From the NCBI GenBank assembly GCA_002189035.1, contig NEEC01000004.1, positions 496,001-560,000 on the forward strand: 64,000 nucleotides of DNA. Direction: 5' to 3'. This stretch comes from Utricularia gibba. Lineage: Eukaryota > Streptophyta > Magnoliopsida > Lamiales > Lentibulariaceae. The translations under genes and the position numbers were made by a program. The notes under the pieces were generated by a model. That model did not search any database. It was not told where the DNA came from and was given only the letters and a program-made list of their open reading frames with translations. The stretch's first letter is position 1, and each line of letters starts with the position of its first letter. Below, piece by piece: positions 1 to 12,966 of this stretch.

Positions 1-3000
1 CACGGTCCTCATGACAATTGCTGCAGCTCTAGCATCCAATCCCGATGTTGGCTCATCCATGAATACTATTGAGGGGTTGGCAACAAGTTCAACAGCAACG
101 GTAAGGCGTTTTCTTTGTTCTGTCGATAGTCCATCTACTCCCGGTAAACCTATCAAAGCATCTTTCAAAGGAGTGAGCTCTACAAGCTCCATCACCTCTT
201 CCACAAATTCCTGGAAATTATTGTGGATGTCTCATTCAGTGTCCAACAAGTAAATGCAAGATTGAAAATTAAAAGTACCTTCTGTGTTTGCAAGTTAATG
301 CTGGACGGTAACCGCAACCATGCAGAGAAAAGCAGTGACTCTTGCAATGTTAAGCAAGGAGAATGAATATCGTTCTGCTCACAGTAACCTGATATTCTGG
401 CGAAGGTCTCCTGCTTTTTAGGATAACCAGAGATACTGATGTTCCCTTCAATAACTCCTCCTGTCTTTCGACCAGCTAACACGTCCATAAGAGTAGTTTT
501 TCCAGCACCACTTACACCAACCAATGCAGTTAGCACTCCAGGTCTAAATGCTCCTGTGATGTTATTTAATAACCTCAACTTATCCTCGCATACACCTTGC
601 TGCTTCAACTCCTGAAAGATTCTTTCATAAGCACATGAAGGGATGTATGCGTAGGCACATGGAGTAGAGAAGTAAATGAGATTCACTTACCAGAGGTACA
701 TCCACATAATATCGGATGTTGCTGAAAGCCATAGAAAGTGGTTGAAAGGGAAGAGCCATGCCCTTTTTATTAGGATTAATTTCTGCATACCAAGCAAACT
801 AAGTTGAGTAACTCAAGCCAGCGATTCCAGCGGAACTGTTTCTGAATTGCTCAACATAGAAATCCGTACAGTAAAAGAAAAAAGAGCAGAACTCACTATT
901 AAATGAACGCGAGTGTAGAAAAAGGTCTCTCAGCTGAATTTGTTGTCCTTCTTGAGTCTTCTTATCAGATTCTTCATTAAGAAAAAACGCTTGACGTTTT
1001 CCCAAAGCTTAAGGAGCAAGATAGAACAAACATATTTTAGTTTCTGCATGTTAGTTTCAAAGTGAACTTCACCATGAAAGCAACTGAGCTGTAAGTAGAG
1101 CCTTACGGTTTAGTTTGGACAGAAAAAATGTGAAGAGGACATTGAACAAAATGGTGTAGCCAATCAACGCACCAATGCCAATCCAATACCAATAACTCTC
1201 TGGGAACAAACTGCGAGACTTCAACAATGCTTGCCCAGGGACAATGCTGGGTTGCCACCACTTGCCTACATTTAGTGAATTATGAGAACTAAAGCAGAAT
1301 CAAATAAGAAATACTACTTTGAACAAAGAGTCTAAAACAGTACGAATATTACACAAAATCCAATGCAACCCTTGAATGAATGGCAATTCTAATATCCAGT
1401 GCTCATTCACAAGCAGAGGCAAAAGAATACCTTATCCCACGAGTGACCAAGAAACTCATTGACTGTAGCAGCCTCTTGTGAGTACATTAGTGGAGAAATC
1501 CAAAATCCCCAAATCCACCAACTAGGAATCCTATCTGTTGACACTCAAAATATGGGGTATAAGGTGGCGAATTACAAACACAAAGTGGCTGATTGGATCC
1601 ATTTGCTACTTCATTTTACCTCTGGAAATAATGTAACCACCGAGTGCCATGACTATCAGCATCGCAAAAGACCCAAAAGTATTTGCCACAATCATGTTCC
1701 TTCCCAGAGATCCTATCAGACGAAACAGAGCTAGAGACATTTGATGCAGAAAAAAGAATAGCATGAATTGCCGGAGAAACCTGCAGGCAAAAATGCTAAT
1801 TTAGACTTGGCACAACTCGTATGTCAATAAAAATAAGAAAAAAAAAGATTCACCTGCTAAAATTGGGGTCATATCCCACCACATAGTAGGTTACTATCAC
1901 CCATATACCAGATTCTATAAATGAAGTTGGAACACTCAAAAGCCATGAAGGAAATGTATATGCCCAACTAGGGTAGAAATGCAAGTCTCTGTGCTTATAA
2001 AGAATTGGAAGTTTGGTAACCAGGAGGGAAACCTCTGTAAAGCCGTTGAAAAGAATAATAACCATGGAAAAATACAATACTCCCAAATAAAGACCACCAT
2101 CATTTATGGTGTCATGATGCAGCGTGGTGCGGCAAAAAACGGTCATCGTGATGATTGCAACCAGAAGCAGCTGAAAGGTACAAGATTAAAAAAACGTTTC
2201 AATATAGCAACGGGAAATTTTTTCTCCTCTCTAAAAAAAAAGACAAAATTGAGGATGGCGTTACCTGTATGAACTTAAATACATAAATAAAGAGATTCCG
2301 TTTCATAAGCAGCACTTGCCAGTCAAAGTTGGTCTTCAGAAGGTCAATTTTCCTGACACCATACTTGGAACATGATAGCGCATCCGGATGATAATAGTAC
2401 TTGTCAAATGGTATGTTCGGCCCAGCATACAACATCCTCGCAGTTTTGTATGAGTCAAATGACTCTGCAAACTCTACAACCGGTACAAACTGATAAGGGT
2501 GATTGGGTGAGGCCCAGTACTGCTCTTGGTCCTTCCTTGATACAACCTACAAGAAAAACTATAAAGCATATGTAAAATCCAGAGGAGGTACAAGAGCGAC
2601 TCTTTCTGGAACAAACCTCTTGAAGGAAGTCTGCGACATTCTTTCGCTCAGGACAAAAGAAGCCCACGTGGCCAAAAAACTCAAGAACATGTTCTCTAGG
2701 CCCCTGGTATACGATCCTGCCCTCGGACAAGAGGATTATATCATCAAATAATGCATAGGTCTCTGGTGCTGGCTGAAGCAGAGATATAATAGTTGTTCCG
2801 TCAAAAGCTCGAGTATAGTGCTTCAGATACTTGACAATCTGGAATGTTGTTGCGCTATCAAGACCAGTCGATATTTCATCCATGCATAGAACTCTTGATG
2901 GGCCCACTAATATTTCACCTGTTAAAGCATGTGATTTTGAGTTCGGTGAGGAAATCTCATGAGCTTTAATACTATCTCAAGTTTACTGTACCTGTAGTCA

Positions 3001-5250
3001 AACGCTTTTTCTGACCACCGGAGATTCCCTTAATCATTTCATCACCCACAAGGGTATCCGAACATAGGTCCAATCCTAAAATCTTTAGAAGTTATTTGTT
3101 AATACAAAGACAGTGAATGATAGGAAACCATATGCCTAGGATGCCAACAGTTTCCCGAGTGTTTCCACATTTGTAGAGGAAAAAATAGTTTTTGACAAGA
3201 GGGTGAAAAAAGAAAGACGGGTCACAAGTGGATGCACCTCATGTGACGTTAAAATTTTTTGCAGAAAGTACCTTCATAATGTACTCCACTAAGAGGCCTG
3301 CCTCTTTGACATCCAAGGACAGTGCCTGGGCGATGAGAGAAACAAAGTCCTTTTGAGAAGGCCATCAAAATGAAATCAAAGAGAACATTGGAAATAATAG
3401 CCAGTTAATGGTAAGTGCATGCTATAGGAAAGCGAAGAAAGAGTTGCCCTTTGAAAATACATATACCTTTATGAGTATATCAAGGTCTTCATCTACTTTT
3501 GTCCTGGAAATCTTCTCTCTTCTCAAAAGTTCCAGTAGCATGTCTGTGGCATGTTGAAAACCCAGCTGAGCCGCGAAATTGAAACCTCAGAAACTTAAAT
3601 TGGTCTTACCATACTTATATCCGGAGCCTTGACACCGTGCTGAAAAATCAAGTGTTTCCCTCACGGTCATCTCTCCAACATGCCAATCTTGTTGACTGAC
3701 ATAAGCGGACGTCCTTTGAGGTATAAAGTCGTTCATCCCATGTCCATTATAGGTTACCTTTCCTGATACCTTGAGAGAAGGACGTTTAAGAACACAGTTA
3801 TTTTTTTATTTAACTCGGACCGATTAGCTTGCATTGTACTGCCGGAAAACTCGGGACTTGATAAGAACCTTAAGATCATTCTTGAGACGACCAGCAAGAG
3901 CTAGAAGCAATGTCGTCTTCCCTGAGCCTGGAGGACCTAACAATAGAGTCATCCTGAAAACAAGCAGGATATAAGCTTCATGGAGATACTCGCATCGTGC
4001 AGACAGGCAAGAAGGAGAGGAAATAGGTACAGACCTTCCAGGTTGAATTTTCCCACTAACATCATTCAAAATTGTCAGCTTCTTTCTGTTACCAGAATGC
4101 AGTCTGAGTCCCCTTAGTAAATCCTTGCATAGGAAATCATGAAAAGACATGAACTTTTGAAAAAGTGCCAATGAACAAGTTCAAAAAAACCTTCATTGGA
4201 TGTACCTCAGTCATGTTGATGATGAAATTTGGAATTGTTGGCAAGGCTCTACGACCAACATGAACAAATGTTTCCACAGTCAGATGATCAAATCTAACTT
4301 CAACCTTTGGGAAGTCCAGGTCAGCACTGTAGCAAATGAATACCCAACACATCAATGTACATGCTTGTTGGCGAACAATCAATAATTGACGACACCTTTA
4401 CTCATTAAGATTGTTTGTGCATCATCCACTTCATATGATACTGAAGGTAATTCTCATTGATTTACTTACTCCCATATCAACTAGATCTAACTCTCTCATT
4501 GAAAAAAAAGGCTTGCATAATTTATTCTTATCTCAGTAAAATATAAAGCTTATATTTTTTATTGATTTTGCAAATGATTCTGAGAATTGGATTCATTAAC
4601 TCTAAATCCACCCTCTTAAAATGATCATAATCGATTTTAAATCCCTTCAAAACAGAGACAAACATCAAGATACAACAATTGATTTCAAAAGTTTCAAATT
4701 TTCTTACAGTTAAATAAAAAATGATAGTGAACTTATACATAACAGACGAATAGCAAAAGGCCAAAAGAGCCTGGTTGATCAACAAATTGCTTTTTTTTGA
4801 ATAAAAAAACAAACTGTTTTATTTGATTTTTTAGATGAATGAAAGTGAAATATATTAAGAATGACGTCAACACGACTTCTTTCTGAGAACGAGAAGAAAA
4901 CATTGGGAGCTCAAATTCGAGGTTTTTCTCTTGGGTGACGCCATTTTGTGTGAATCGGAAGAAATTAGGCCGTACCTCTGAAAGCGGCGGCGGAGGCGGC
5001 TGAAGAATTTCTCCCAGTCGCCGTCGAGCGAATCAATCAAGCGATCCAGAACAATCTTCCGTTGATCAGGCTGCATTCTCCTGACATCGATCTCCTTAGC
5101 ATCCCCGACCTGGTCAAGAAAGATCCCCTGCTGCACGCGGCGGTAGGTCGGGAGCCGGTGCAGCGCCGCCCACCGTAACGCCTCTTCGTCGTCCCCATCT
5201 TCCCTGAACGACTCCGACCTAACGGACACACTCTCGGCGGAATTCCACAT
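1..5250 (-). CDS. ABCG32: ABCG32/PEC1-like full-size PDR-type ABC transporter (5' part, truncated by window edge)
   Basis: Multi-exon gene read right to left. The product is a full-size ABCG (pleiotropic drug resistance) transporter. The Arabidopsis family member ABCG32 sits in the plasma membrane and exports cutin precursors. Visible in order: N-terminus [15 protein letters not shown] (start chosen at 5250 because it matches ABCG32; an in-frame ATG lies at 5280); first nucleotide-binding domain with Walker [10 protein letters not shown] (about 3910-3935), signature GISGGQKKR (about 3010-3040) and Walker B region [11 protein letters not shown] (about 2880); first membrane block with the conserved [15 protein letters not shown] (about 1990-2080) and [10 protein letters not shown]; second NBD with Walker [10 protein letters not shown] (about 485-515) and, at the very left, [12 protein letters not shown] and [11 protein letters not shown]. 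The last membrane block lies off-window. Each exon I translated read through without a stop and ended at GT/AG borders. The name rests on near-continuous similarity to ABCG32; close paralogues are possible. Confidence 0.88.
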
Positions 5251-5280
5251 CGAACGTATCGACGAACCACGGCACCGCAC

Positions 5281-6572
5281 CCTTTGTAAGTGAAACGTGA
5301 AAAATACGGCTGGAGTCAGACGAATGCTGGCATTGTTAGTTGGAATTCATCAATGCCGCCCAATAAACAAACAACAGAGCATCCATTGAAAGCCCACACC
5401 TCGCTGAATCAGTGGACATTGATGGTAGCATGGAGTTAGTGAGAGAAGTGGTGGGAGTTCGAAGGTCTCGCCCTCATGGGCATGTGTTGGTGGGGTTTCT
5501 TAAATGGAGCAGCGACATCTGTTGTAGCCACGGCCAGAGTGGTGCACGATTTCTATATCCAGCACCAGGCAGCAGCCGAATCATGGGATTAGCGTGAGTA
5601 GGTGGGCGTGGTCTTGGGCCGATGAAGCAATTAATGGAGGTGTTAAAGAGCATTAATGGCGCGCCACATGATACAGGAAGTAGGTGACGCTGCCATTGCG
5701 ACCATCTTCCTCGCTGTTGCTTCTCACGCGCCTCCAGGCGACGGTGGTTGTGTGCATGTACTTTGATAATAATTTTACAAAATACACGTTGTTTTGTAAA
5801 CTCTTTACAAAATACATGTAATTTGAAAATTAAAAATATTTTAAAATATATGTGTTTTTATGAAAAATTATAAAAAATATACGTATTGTAGCATGTTATA
5901 ATAATTTTTATATAATTATACTATGTGAAAATATATGTAATCTTTAATTTTTTATCTATTATATACATAAATATGAAATTAATATCAATATACTTAATTT
6001 CATTAAAAAACCATTTGCAAAAAGTACAGGTATAGAGCCAATTAACTCCGCGCCTCCCTCCCAGTTTCCTGACACCGGTACCCCACCGCCACGACCAGGA
6101 GGGGCACTTTTCTTTAATTATCATTATCGAAATTATTTCCATCCACCCGTCCAGACATAATATTTTATTTAATATGAATTTACGCTTAAAAAATAATATT
6201 ATTTCTACAGTCAAATTGCCGTACGTTTTATATTACTTTAATAAATAAAATATGGGACGAGGTAGTTGTTAGTCTGATAATTGCCATTTCATTCGCATCA
6301 ATGTTTGGAACCAGATGCGCTTCTGGCAATAAAGAAGTGGATGAAATACTTATTATGTAGTAATATCTTCGAAATAAATAATGAGAACACCCCATTTTCA
6401 CAATTTATTATTATTGAGGCATTTTATATTCATTTTAAATTGGAAAAATATGATTTATATTTTCACGTGTACGGCTGACACCTGATCCACCCGTCACCCG
6501 TGCATCTGTGCCGCAACTTAACAGCATTCATGAACGAGGAAATGGATTAAGGAATCGGCGACGCAAGAGGCA
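5281..6572. other. Intergenic: ABCG32 upstream region and AT-rich block
   Basis: No gene recognised. The first 480 bases are the promoter side of the ABCG32-like gene. From about 5760 to 6470 the DNA is strongly AT-rich, with degenerate short repeats of the type ACAAAATACA. It looks like decayed transposon or simple intergenic sequence; I found no target-site duplication or convincing inverted ends. The rest is the 3' flank of FATB. Confidence 0.5.
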
Positions 6573-8232
6573 TTACTTGTTGGTGTGTTTGGGGCGCCAG
6601 AGAGTCCTGCCCTTGACTATTTCGCCGCCGCCGCCCTGCAGTCGCAAGAGGTGCTGGCATTCGAGGCTGGAGCCGCCGCCGGGGCCGTCCTCGTTGACGA
6701 TGGAGGTGAGTGACTCGACCGTGCTGTCCCTTTTGCACTCTCTTCTGTATTCCAGTGTGATGGCAGCAAGCTCGTGCTTCTCCAGGACCGATAACGGAGC
6801 ACTCTGTACCACAAACGGAAACCGAACACCACTGTGAGAACCAGGATAGACTGATTCGTTGCCGCAAATGAAAAGATACAAGGTGATAAAGGGACTTCAC
6901 GAAGCAGACGCCTACCTCAAGAATCCAGCCAATGTATTTTACATTATTCACATGTTGGTTGAGATCCAGATCGTTCCATCGGGGCTGCAAGCGATAGGAT
7001 CATGTAAATGAAGCGTGACGTACAAAGAGATCAAAGAAGAAACAGGCGGTTCACTCACAGTTAAACCACTGTGGATGTAGTCTGCGGTGTCATCAAGCTT
7101 GGGAAGTTTCCTATCGTCATCATCGACTAAGGTGGGGAATCAACAAAATAGCAACCAATTTCTTTCCGAACTTCATCAGGGATCTTGGATAACCTTCTTG
7201 TTTCTTTATTCATCATCACCCAGACACTGATATTACTCCAATAAAAAGGGGAAAAAATGGCGGAGAATATGAGGAAAGGAAAAGCTATGTCAAGTTGAGC
7301 TTAAACAGCTAAAACTGTTAGAACCTTGTAGCTCTAAGCAATATGTCGCCTGTACTGCTGTCCTGCATGAGCCAGTCACGACGCATACCATTTTTTCCGG
7401 ATGCAGCAACCCAGGTATCTAACTGAACAACATCACCCCTTCAAACATGCAAAAGGTCATAAACCAGAGAAAAGCACAGTCTCTATTCTTACAATGAAAA
7501 TTCAAATTTACCATTGGGGGTAACGATCAACAAGAACCTGCATCTTAGACACAACCCAAATCAAATTCCTTTTGCACATCTCAGGGGTTGAGCCAAAGCC
7601 ATTGGCAAGAAGTCCAGCGGACCTTACATGGTTTATAGCAGTTTCCTATTGCAGTACAGATTATGTACACTACGTGAGGCCAACACTTTCATAATCCATT
7701 AACGTCGAAGAAAAGGAAAAAGAACAACGGTAGCCTATACCTGTAAATGATTCATCAACGTTTCTATGGAGGCAGTCCGATCAGCCCCTATTTCATAAGA
7801 CCGAATACTGAAATTCTGGCGAAACACAAAACCATCTTCCACAATCCTCCCAAAACCAAAAGGATCCACAAGCATATCAGCCCGTTTTGGTTTCGAATCA
7901 AGCATCATCCACTGTTTCTCTGCAGCTAAAAAAATGGTCGTAATTGTAGCAAGGAGCATGCTCCAATCTGGCAGCAGATTGATGAACGTCCTTGGAGCAC
8001 GAAGAGCATTCACCTCATCATCAGTATTTGGACCAACCTTAGCCCCATTAATCTTGGAAGGCACTTGTGCATTTGTTTTAACCCGTAGTTTCCCCGAAGA
8101 TGTTGAATGTGACTTAGTCCTAACTCCACAAAGAGCAATACTCGATGTCAAGCTAGTACTGATCTTTCCAGAAGTATCGGAAGATTGAGAAGGCAATGAA
8201 ACAAATGCAGAAGCCGCGGTTGTAGCCACCAT
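6573..8232 (-). CDS. FATB: Palmitoyl-acyl carrier protein thioesterase FATB, plastid (one apparent frameshift)
   Basis: FATB hydrolyses saturated acyl-ACPs, mainly 16:0-ACP, in the plastid stroma and releases free fatty acids for export. Exon 1 (7741-8232) carries a serine-rich transit peptide MVATTAASAFVSLPSQ, the conserved hydrophobic stretch WSMLLATITTIFLAAEKQW, and FRQNFSIRSYEIGADRTASIE. Later exons encode TPEMCKRNLIWVVSKMQVLVDRYP (about 7520-7640), DTWVAASGKNGMRRDW, VWVMMNKETRRLSKIPDEV, RWNDLDLNQHVNNVKYIGW (the catalytic Asn/His region) and ELAAITLEYRREC. The frame breaks once, near 7131-7138, between YFVDSPP and LVDDDDRKLPKLDD. One extra base would restore it, and no intron fits. Family genes have a 5'-UTR intron, so transcription probably starts well upstream of 8232. 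Confidence 0.9.
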
Positions 8233-9374
8233 TTCTTCCTCTCAATCACAGAACCGCACTCTGTAACTATCTATACAGGGAAAGAAAAGACCAAGAAAGC
8301 AAAGCAATTTAGAGAATAATGAGCTTAGCATGTGGACCATTACACTAATCATTTCTACATGTTCCATGCATTATCGACTACAAGATGGTCCCAAGGTGTC
8401 CACCAAACTACGAAAACGGAATATGGACGAAGGGTCAAGGACTAAAGAGCCATTAAAATATATAGACAACAGAGAAAGTTGTGATAAGGAAATTAATTGG
8501 AAACCTAACAAAGCGCCTTATAAAGGAGGAACAAAACGAAAACCACAAATGCACAATACACAGATCTGGGAATCCAATCCCCAAAACACATGACATTCAA
8601 ACAAAGACTTCTAGGGAAGCAAGACAACATTTAAATCTAGAAACACAAATTCTCGAAGATAAGCATAAATAGGCAAACAAAACAAGGGTCTAGAAATCGT
8701 AATGCAAAACTGCACATACTCTTATGAATAAGGTGAATTCTAGCCAGAATTCATAAAAATCAATGTGATCAAGAACAGAAATACATCCGCATTGCCAGCG
8801 TAAAGCCTAGAGATTTGGGACTTTCTCGAAATGGGTATCTGTGGCAATGATCCCGTCTGTTCTTTAAACGCAACGGGAAACGACTAGAAGTTCTGTATAC
8901 ATCACTTTCGTTCGGCCTCAAACCTCTCCTTATCAGAACGGTGCTTCTATTGATGTCCCCATGCCCGCACCCTCCCCCCCCTCCCAATTTAATCGCCGCC
9001 GAATTAGGGAAAGTTTCCCACTTTCCTATCACCCTTATCACTAACAAACGCTTGACGACCATACGTTCGTGTAAAAAGGCACAACTTTGAACGGCGACCG
9101 AGCTAGAAAATCAGGCAAGTTTTAAGTTGCAGTACACCTAAATTGGACAGCTCTTCAACTTCGATTTTACGCCAGCTGCCATTGCTTCCTCAGTACTCAC
9201 ATGAAGGATTTTTGTGCATCTCGGATGCACGAAGTGGGCTGGGCCGGTAATCTGAGCATTCTCGGTTTCATGAGCCTAGGCGAAGGGATTGCTTTAACGG
9301 ATATACCGTGTCCGCGGGTTGAAAACCGTTTGACCGTTAAAGATTGGTCGTGAAATACCGGCAGTACGCAGAAA
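8233..9374. promoter_or_regulatory. Shared 5' region between divergent FATB and NUDT genes
   Basis: About 1.1 kb separate the FATB start (reading left) and the Nudix hydrolase start (reading right). No other gene is recognised. The FATB side (8233 to roughly 9060) probably holds the FATB 5' leader and its leader intron, as in other FATB genes; I could not fix the splice sites. A short C-run lies near 8975-8990. The interval must contain both promoters, but I see no clear TATA box for either. Confidence 0.45.
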
Positions 9375-11800
9375 ATGGGGAGCTGCTACCCATGTTGCCT
9401 ACCGCATTCCTCCGTACCACTGCCGTCTTTTTTTGCGCCTCGTCGGATTCGACGGGTGAATCTGTCGTTTCACCTTATTTTGCGGCGTGCTTCGTCTTTG
9501 ACCTCAGATCACGCCCTCGCAGCCGACTTCTCGTGGGACGACGTCCTCAATTTCTCGGCCACACGGCAACAAGACTCTACTGGCCTCAATGGATTTTTTG
9601 AAAAAGCGATGTTGTGCAATCGTAATGTGGTAACTTGCCTACATGCACTAGGAAGATTGCTTTTTTTTTTGAGACACCTTAATAAACTTTCCAATATTAC
9701 ATGACAACGAGCTCGAAAGGATCTTTTGAACCTTTTTAAAATGATTTCAGGATAAACTTTCTGAGTTCATCCCTTTTGTAGTTGAAGGATTGAACGTTGG
9801 CTTCGTTCACAACAGGTAGCTGCGTTTGTTCTTTTCATATGCTTTTCGAATTGTTTGTTGAACGGATATTTCGCAGTGTACGCTGTACTCAAATGGTATC
9901 CCATAATCAGATTCGCTAACTATCTGAGGGAATACAAAGACGTGTTTTCCTTCCCAAATGGTACCTCGAATTTTGGGTACCACTTAACCTTTCATCCGGG
10001 GCTGAGTACACCCGCAGACAGAACTGAAGCTCTTGCAAAAGTTGTCAAGAGCTTAGGTGAAGAATACATTCCAGGGATTAGGAATGAGGTGAATACAGGC
10101 TTGATATCTTTTTCATTGCTCTCATATATTCTTCAACTGAATTTTCTTTGATTAATCTTCATCTAACAAGGCATTTCTTAATATTTGTAGCTCTATCCAG
10201 TCGTATCTTCTTTTGGAGCACCAGAATATCTTGCACTGGAACGAGCAGCAGCACCCTATTTTGGAATTAAGGTGACTTTTAATAAGAGAATGTGAAGTCG
10301 TTTGAATTTTTCCATGTAGTCATTTCAAGTTTTTTTAAATAGCAGGAATTTTTTATTTCTCTGGTTGATACGAACCTGTCACAATTTCATTTGATCAAAT
10401 AAATTATTTGACAGAAGGGTGCATTTGCAAGGCCTGATTTCATTTTCTCCGTTTATTGAATATCTTCAGAAATTTTGTTATTTCATTTTCATGGAATATG
10501 TTGACATTTGTAACTGTGCATTTTGATCAAGTGTTCACCTTTTGTGACAAGATAGAAACTTGCATCTCACGGTCATATTGTTGACATCTTTTAGCCTTGA
10601 TCTCTAATGAAATGCTATCCGTTAGGCTTATGGAGTTCACATGAATGGTTATGTTGAAAGAGGCGGGCAGAAGCATCTTTGGGTTGGGAAGAGAAGTAAA
10701 CTGAAACAAACCTATCCTGGGAAACTGGACCATCTAGTGGCTGGAGGGCTGGTACTTTTTACTCCTCGCCATTTGTTTTACATTTGCATCTTGTGTAACA
10801 TCTGTTAATTTCATTTCAAATATTTCTTACAGCATGCTTCTGTGATTCTTTATTCATGGTCCAGAAATTGATCCAGTCCTCTTTTATTAAGGTGGTGTTT
10901 GCTGACACATTCCAAAAGCTTCTAAAAACATTCTAAATTCGCCCATCTCTTCTAATTTTGAAATATTTTGTAACTAAAAATACGTTCTAAATTTAGAATT
11001 GAATTAGAGTGCACGCAAACAATATATGAGATGAAATGTTAGAATATTTACCTGTGACGTGCTGATAATATCTTTACCCTTATTTTCATGCATTTTACTC
11101 TTTGTGCAGCCTCATGGGATTTCCTGTAGTGATAATCTTGTAAAGGAATGTGAAGAGGAAGCTGGGATCCCCTCTCGATATCCAGCAAGTAATTTTCTTT
11201 GGCTCTTTCATAGTAATCTCGTTGAAAAGAGTGCTTCCGTGAGTTAACTTCTTTGTTACTCTTTACTTGATTTGGATACATGTGTCATTTCAGGGCAATA
11301 GCAGTTGGTGCAATATCTTACCTGGATATTGAGGGTTACAGAATGAAGAGGGATGTTCTTTTCTGTTATGATTTAAAGCTTCCTGAAGACTTCGTCCCCG
11401 TGAATGAGGGTAAGCATTTAACCTTTCTGCTAATAGCCACAGAGGATTATCATGCTATACAGTTAGTTTTGTTGTTGTCAGATGGAGAGGTGGAAAGCTT
11501 CATGCTCATCCCTGTTGCTCAAGTTGCGAGTATCATAAGGGACACAAATTATTTCAAGCCCAACTGCAGTGTTGTCATTATCGATTTCCTCTTTCGTCAT
11601 GGGTATTATATATTTCTCTAGTGTTGCTGCATCATGCCTTCACCTACTACCTCAGGGAACAAATAATCATAGGTTTATCACAGTTCCCTAGCAAATATGC
11701 TCCCATATTTATACAGTTTCGTCCTTACAGGCACATTAAACCTGAAGAATCGGGTTACCTGAAGCTTCTGCAGAGTCTTAGAAGTGGAGAATGCACATAA
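9375..11800 (+). CDS. NUDT20: Plastid Nudix hydrolase of the NUDT20/NUDT24 type (one apparent frameshift)
   Basis: Nine exons: 9375-9629, 9751-9815, 9911-10088, 10191-10271, 10626-10751, 11110-11188, 11294-11409, 11482-11602, 11731-11800. The protein has a basic, Ser-rich N-terminus that looks like a transit peptide, then the DUF4743-type region ([58 protein letters not shown]) and the Nudix module [22 protein letters not shown]. As in Arabidopsis NUDT20/24, the first conserved Glu of the Nudix box is not at its usual place, but the KECEEEAG metal-binding part is intact. The relatives are linked to thiamine diphosphate or oxidised-nucleotide hydrolysis. Summed exons come to 1091 bases, one short of a multiple of three. 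The missing base lies at the 11294 junction, where the R codon before AIAVG needs one more G. NUDT20 and NUDT24 cannot be told apart here. Confidence 0.85.
10895..11022. mobile_element. Possible small MITE in a NUDT intron
   Basis: Inside the fifth NUDT intron the left end GGTGGTGTTTGCTGACAC and the reverse complement of the right end (TTGTTTGCGTGCACTC) resemble each other. Inner arms that pair CATTCTAAAT with ATTTAGAAT-like sequence also match. The size and the GTGTTTG-type ends suggest a hAT-like MITE. No clear target-site duplication was found, so this is tentative. Confidence 0.3.
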
Positions 11801-12966
11801 ACATTTCAGCCCGCTTTCTTAACCCTGAGTCGAGTATTTGTCATACCAAAGCTGGTCTACACTAGATTTTCGCATGATTGTTCATGATTCCAAATGCAAT
11901 ACATTCTTTTGTTAGGCTTGGTCTCCTAGAATTCCTGAATTGCAAAAACTGCAAAGATTGTGACTCAAACGATCTACAGTTTCCACATGGATGGCATTTT
12001 TTTTCTTGTATCGTCAGCCTTCCGTCCATTCTATTTCACAGGGCTAAAATCCAGTTACAGATGTTACTATTCTACACCAAGGCTGCCTTCATCCAGAGCT
12101 TGCCTTTTCATTGTCTTTTCCAGCTCATTTCTTGGTAAATATCCTTTTCACTCATTAAGTTTTCAAAGAAGCTTCAATCTGAAGTATTGCTAGAATGAAA
12201 AGATTACACTCAGTTTGCACCATGGGATATACCCGCAGCTTCACCTTTTTAGTTTTTGGTATAATTTCCTTTGTCAAGACAAAGACGCTAACGTTTGCTT
12301 TCCCATTTGTCCTTTTCATTCTGTGGCTGAATATCCAGGTTTGTATTATCAGATAAAAAGAGGTGGGGTTGCTGCTTCACTTTGTAAGGAGGAAAATGAA
12401 CTGGTTTGTATCATTGACTGTATCAACAACAATTTCCCTGTGGGAATTATGCGATGGACATTGGACACCCACTCTGGTCCTGATTCTAATGGAATATTTA
12501 AAGCTAAACTGGTAGTGCTCTGGCCCGCTTCTTCACCTTTTCTTTTTTCAACTTTCATAATGCATGCATGTTATGAGCTTCTTTTTTTTTACCGTAGAGT
12601 AAGGAAATAGCAAACAACTGGTTCAACCAGTAAACAAACCGGTGGATGGCGGCCGGCTGAATTGGTACCACAAAACTACTGATTGAAACAGCCCCAGGGT
12701 TTGAACAAGAGCCGCGTACCTCTCCTGTTGATGTCATGTTGGATTAGCCTGTCAACCACTTCATCCTTCCAAGATGCATGAGTTACAGCCCCAGTGTGGT
12801 GGGGTTTCTTTTTCTTTTTCTTTTTTTTTTGTGTGAGAAGGAAACGATGGAGTGCCACGCGTCCAAGGAGGCGAGCCCTGGTCTACTCTTTTATAATGAG
12901 AGCATACCATGTTCGATTGCTTCCTCGTGGAGAGCACTTGCACTGAGCTTGTGGTTTGATTTGTTC
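11801..12966. other. Intergenic region between NUDT and the polyol transporter
   Basis: Contains the 3' flank of the Nudix gene, one exon-like fragment (listed separately), a pyrimidine-rich tract around 12806-12831, and the upstream region of the transporter. No complete gene is recognised here. Confidence 0.5.
12341..12510 (+). pseudogene. Unidentified exon-like coding fragment
   Basis: An open stretch bordered by a good acceptor (AATATCCAG) and a donor (AAACTG/GTAGTG) encodes about 56 residues with protein-like composition. Examples are YYQIKRGGVAASLCKEE, ELVCIIDCINNNFPVGIMRW and LDTHSGPDSNGIFKAKL. I do not recognise the family. No matching neighbouring exons are obvious, and it lies after the stop codon of the Nudix gene on the same strand. 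It could be a lone exon of a decayed gene, an alternative 3' exon, or an internal exon of a small gene whose other exons I missed. Confidence 0.35.

Noticed and set aside
5760-6040. AT-rich block as a second MITE
   Set aside because: The ends share only GTACTTT-like words and there is no target-site duplication.
7085-7200. A hidden intron as explanation for the FATB frame break
   Set aside because: The two coding parts abut within about 10 bases and match the family without a gap, so no intron of viable length can fit.
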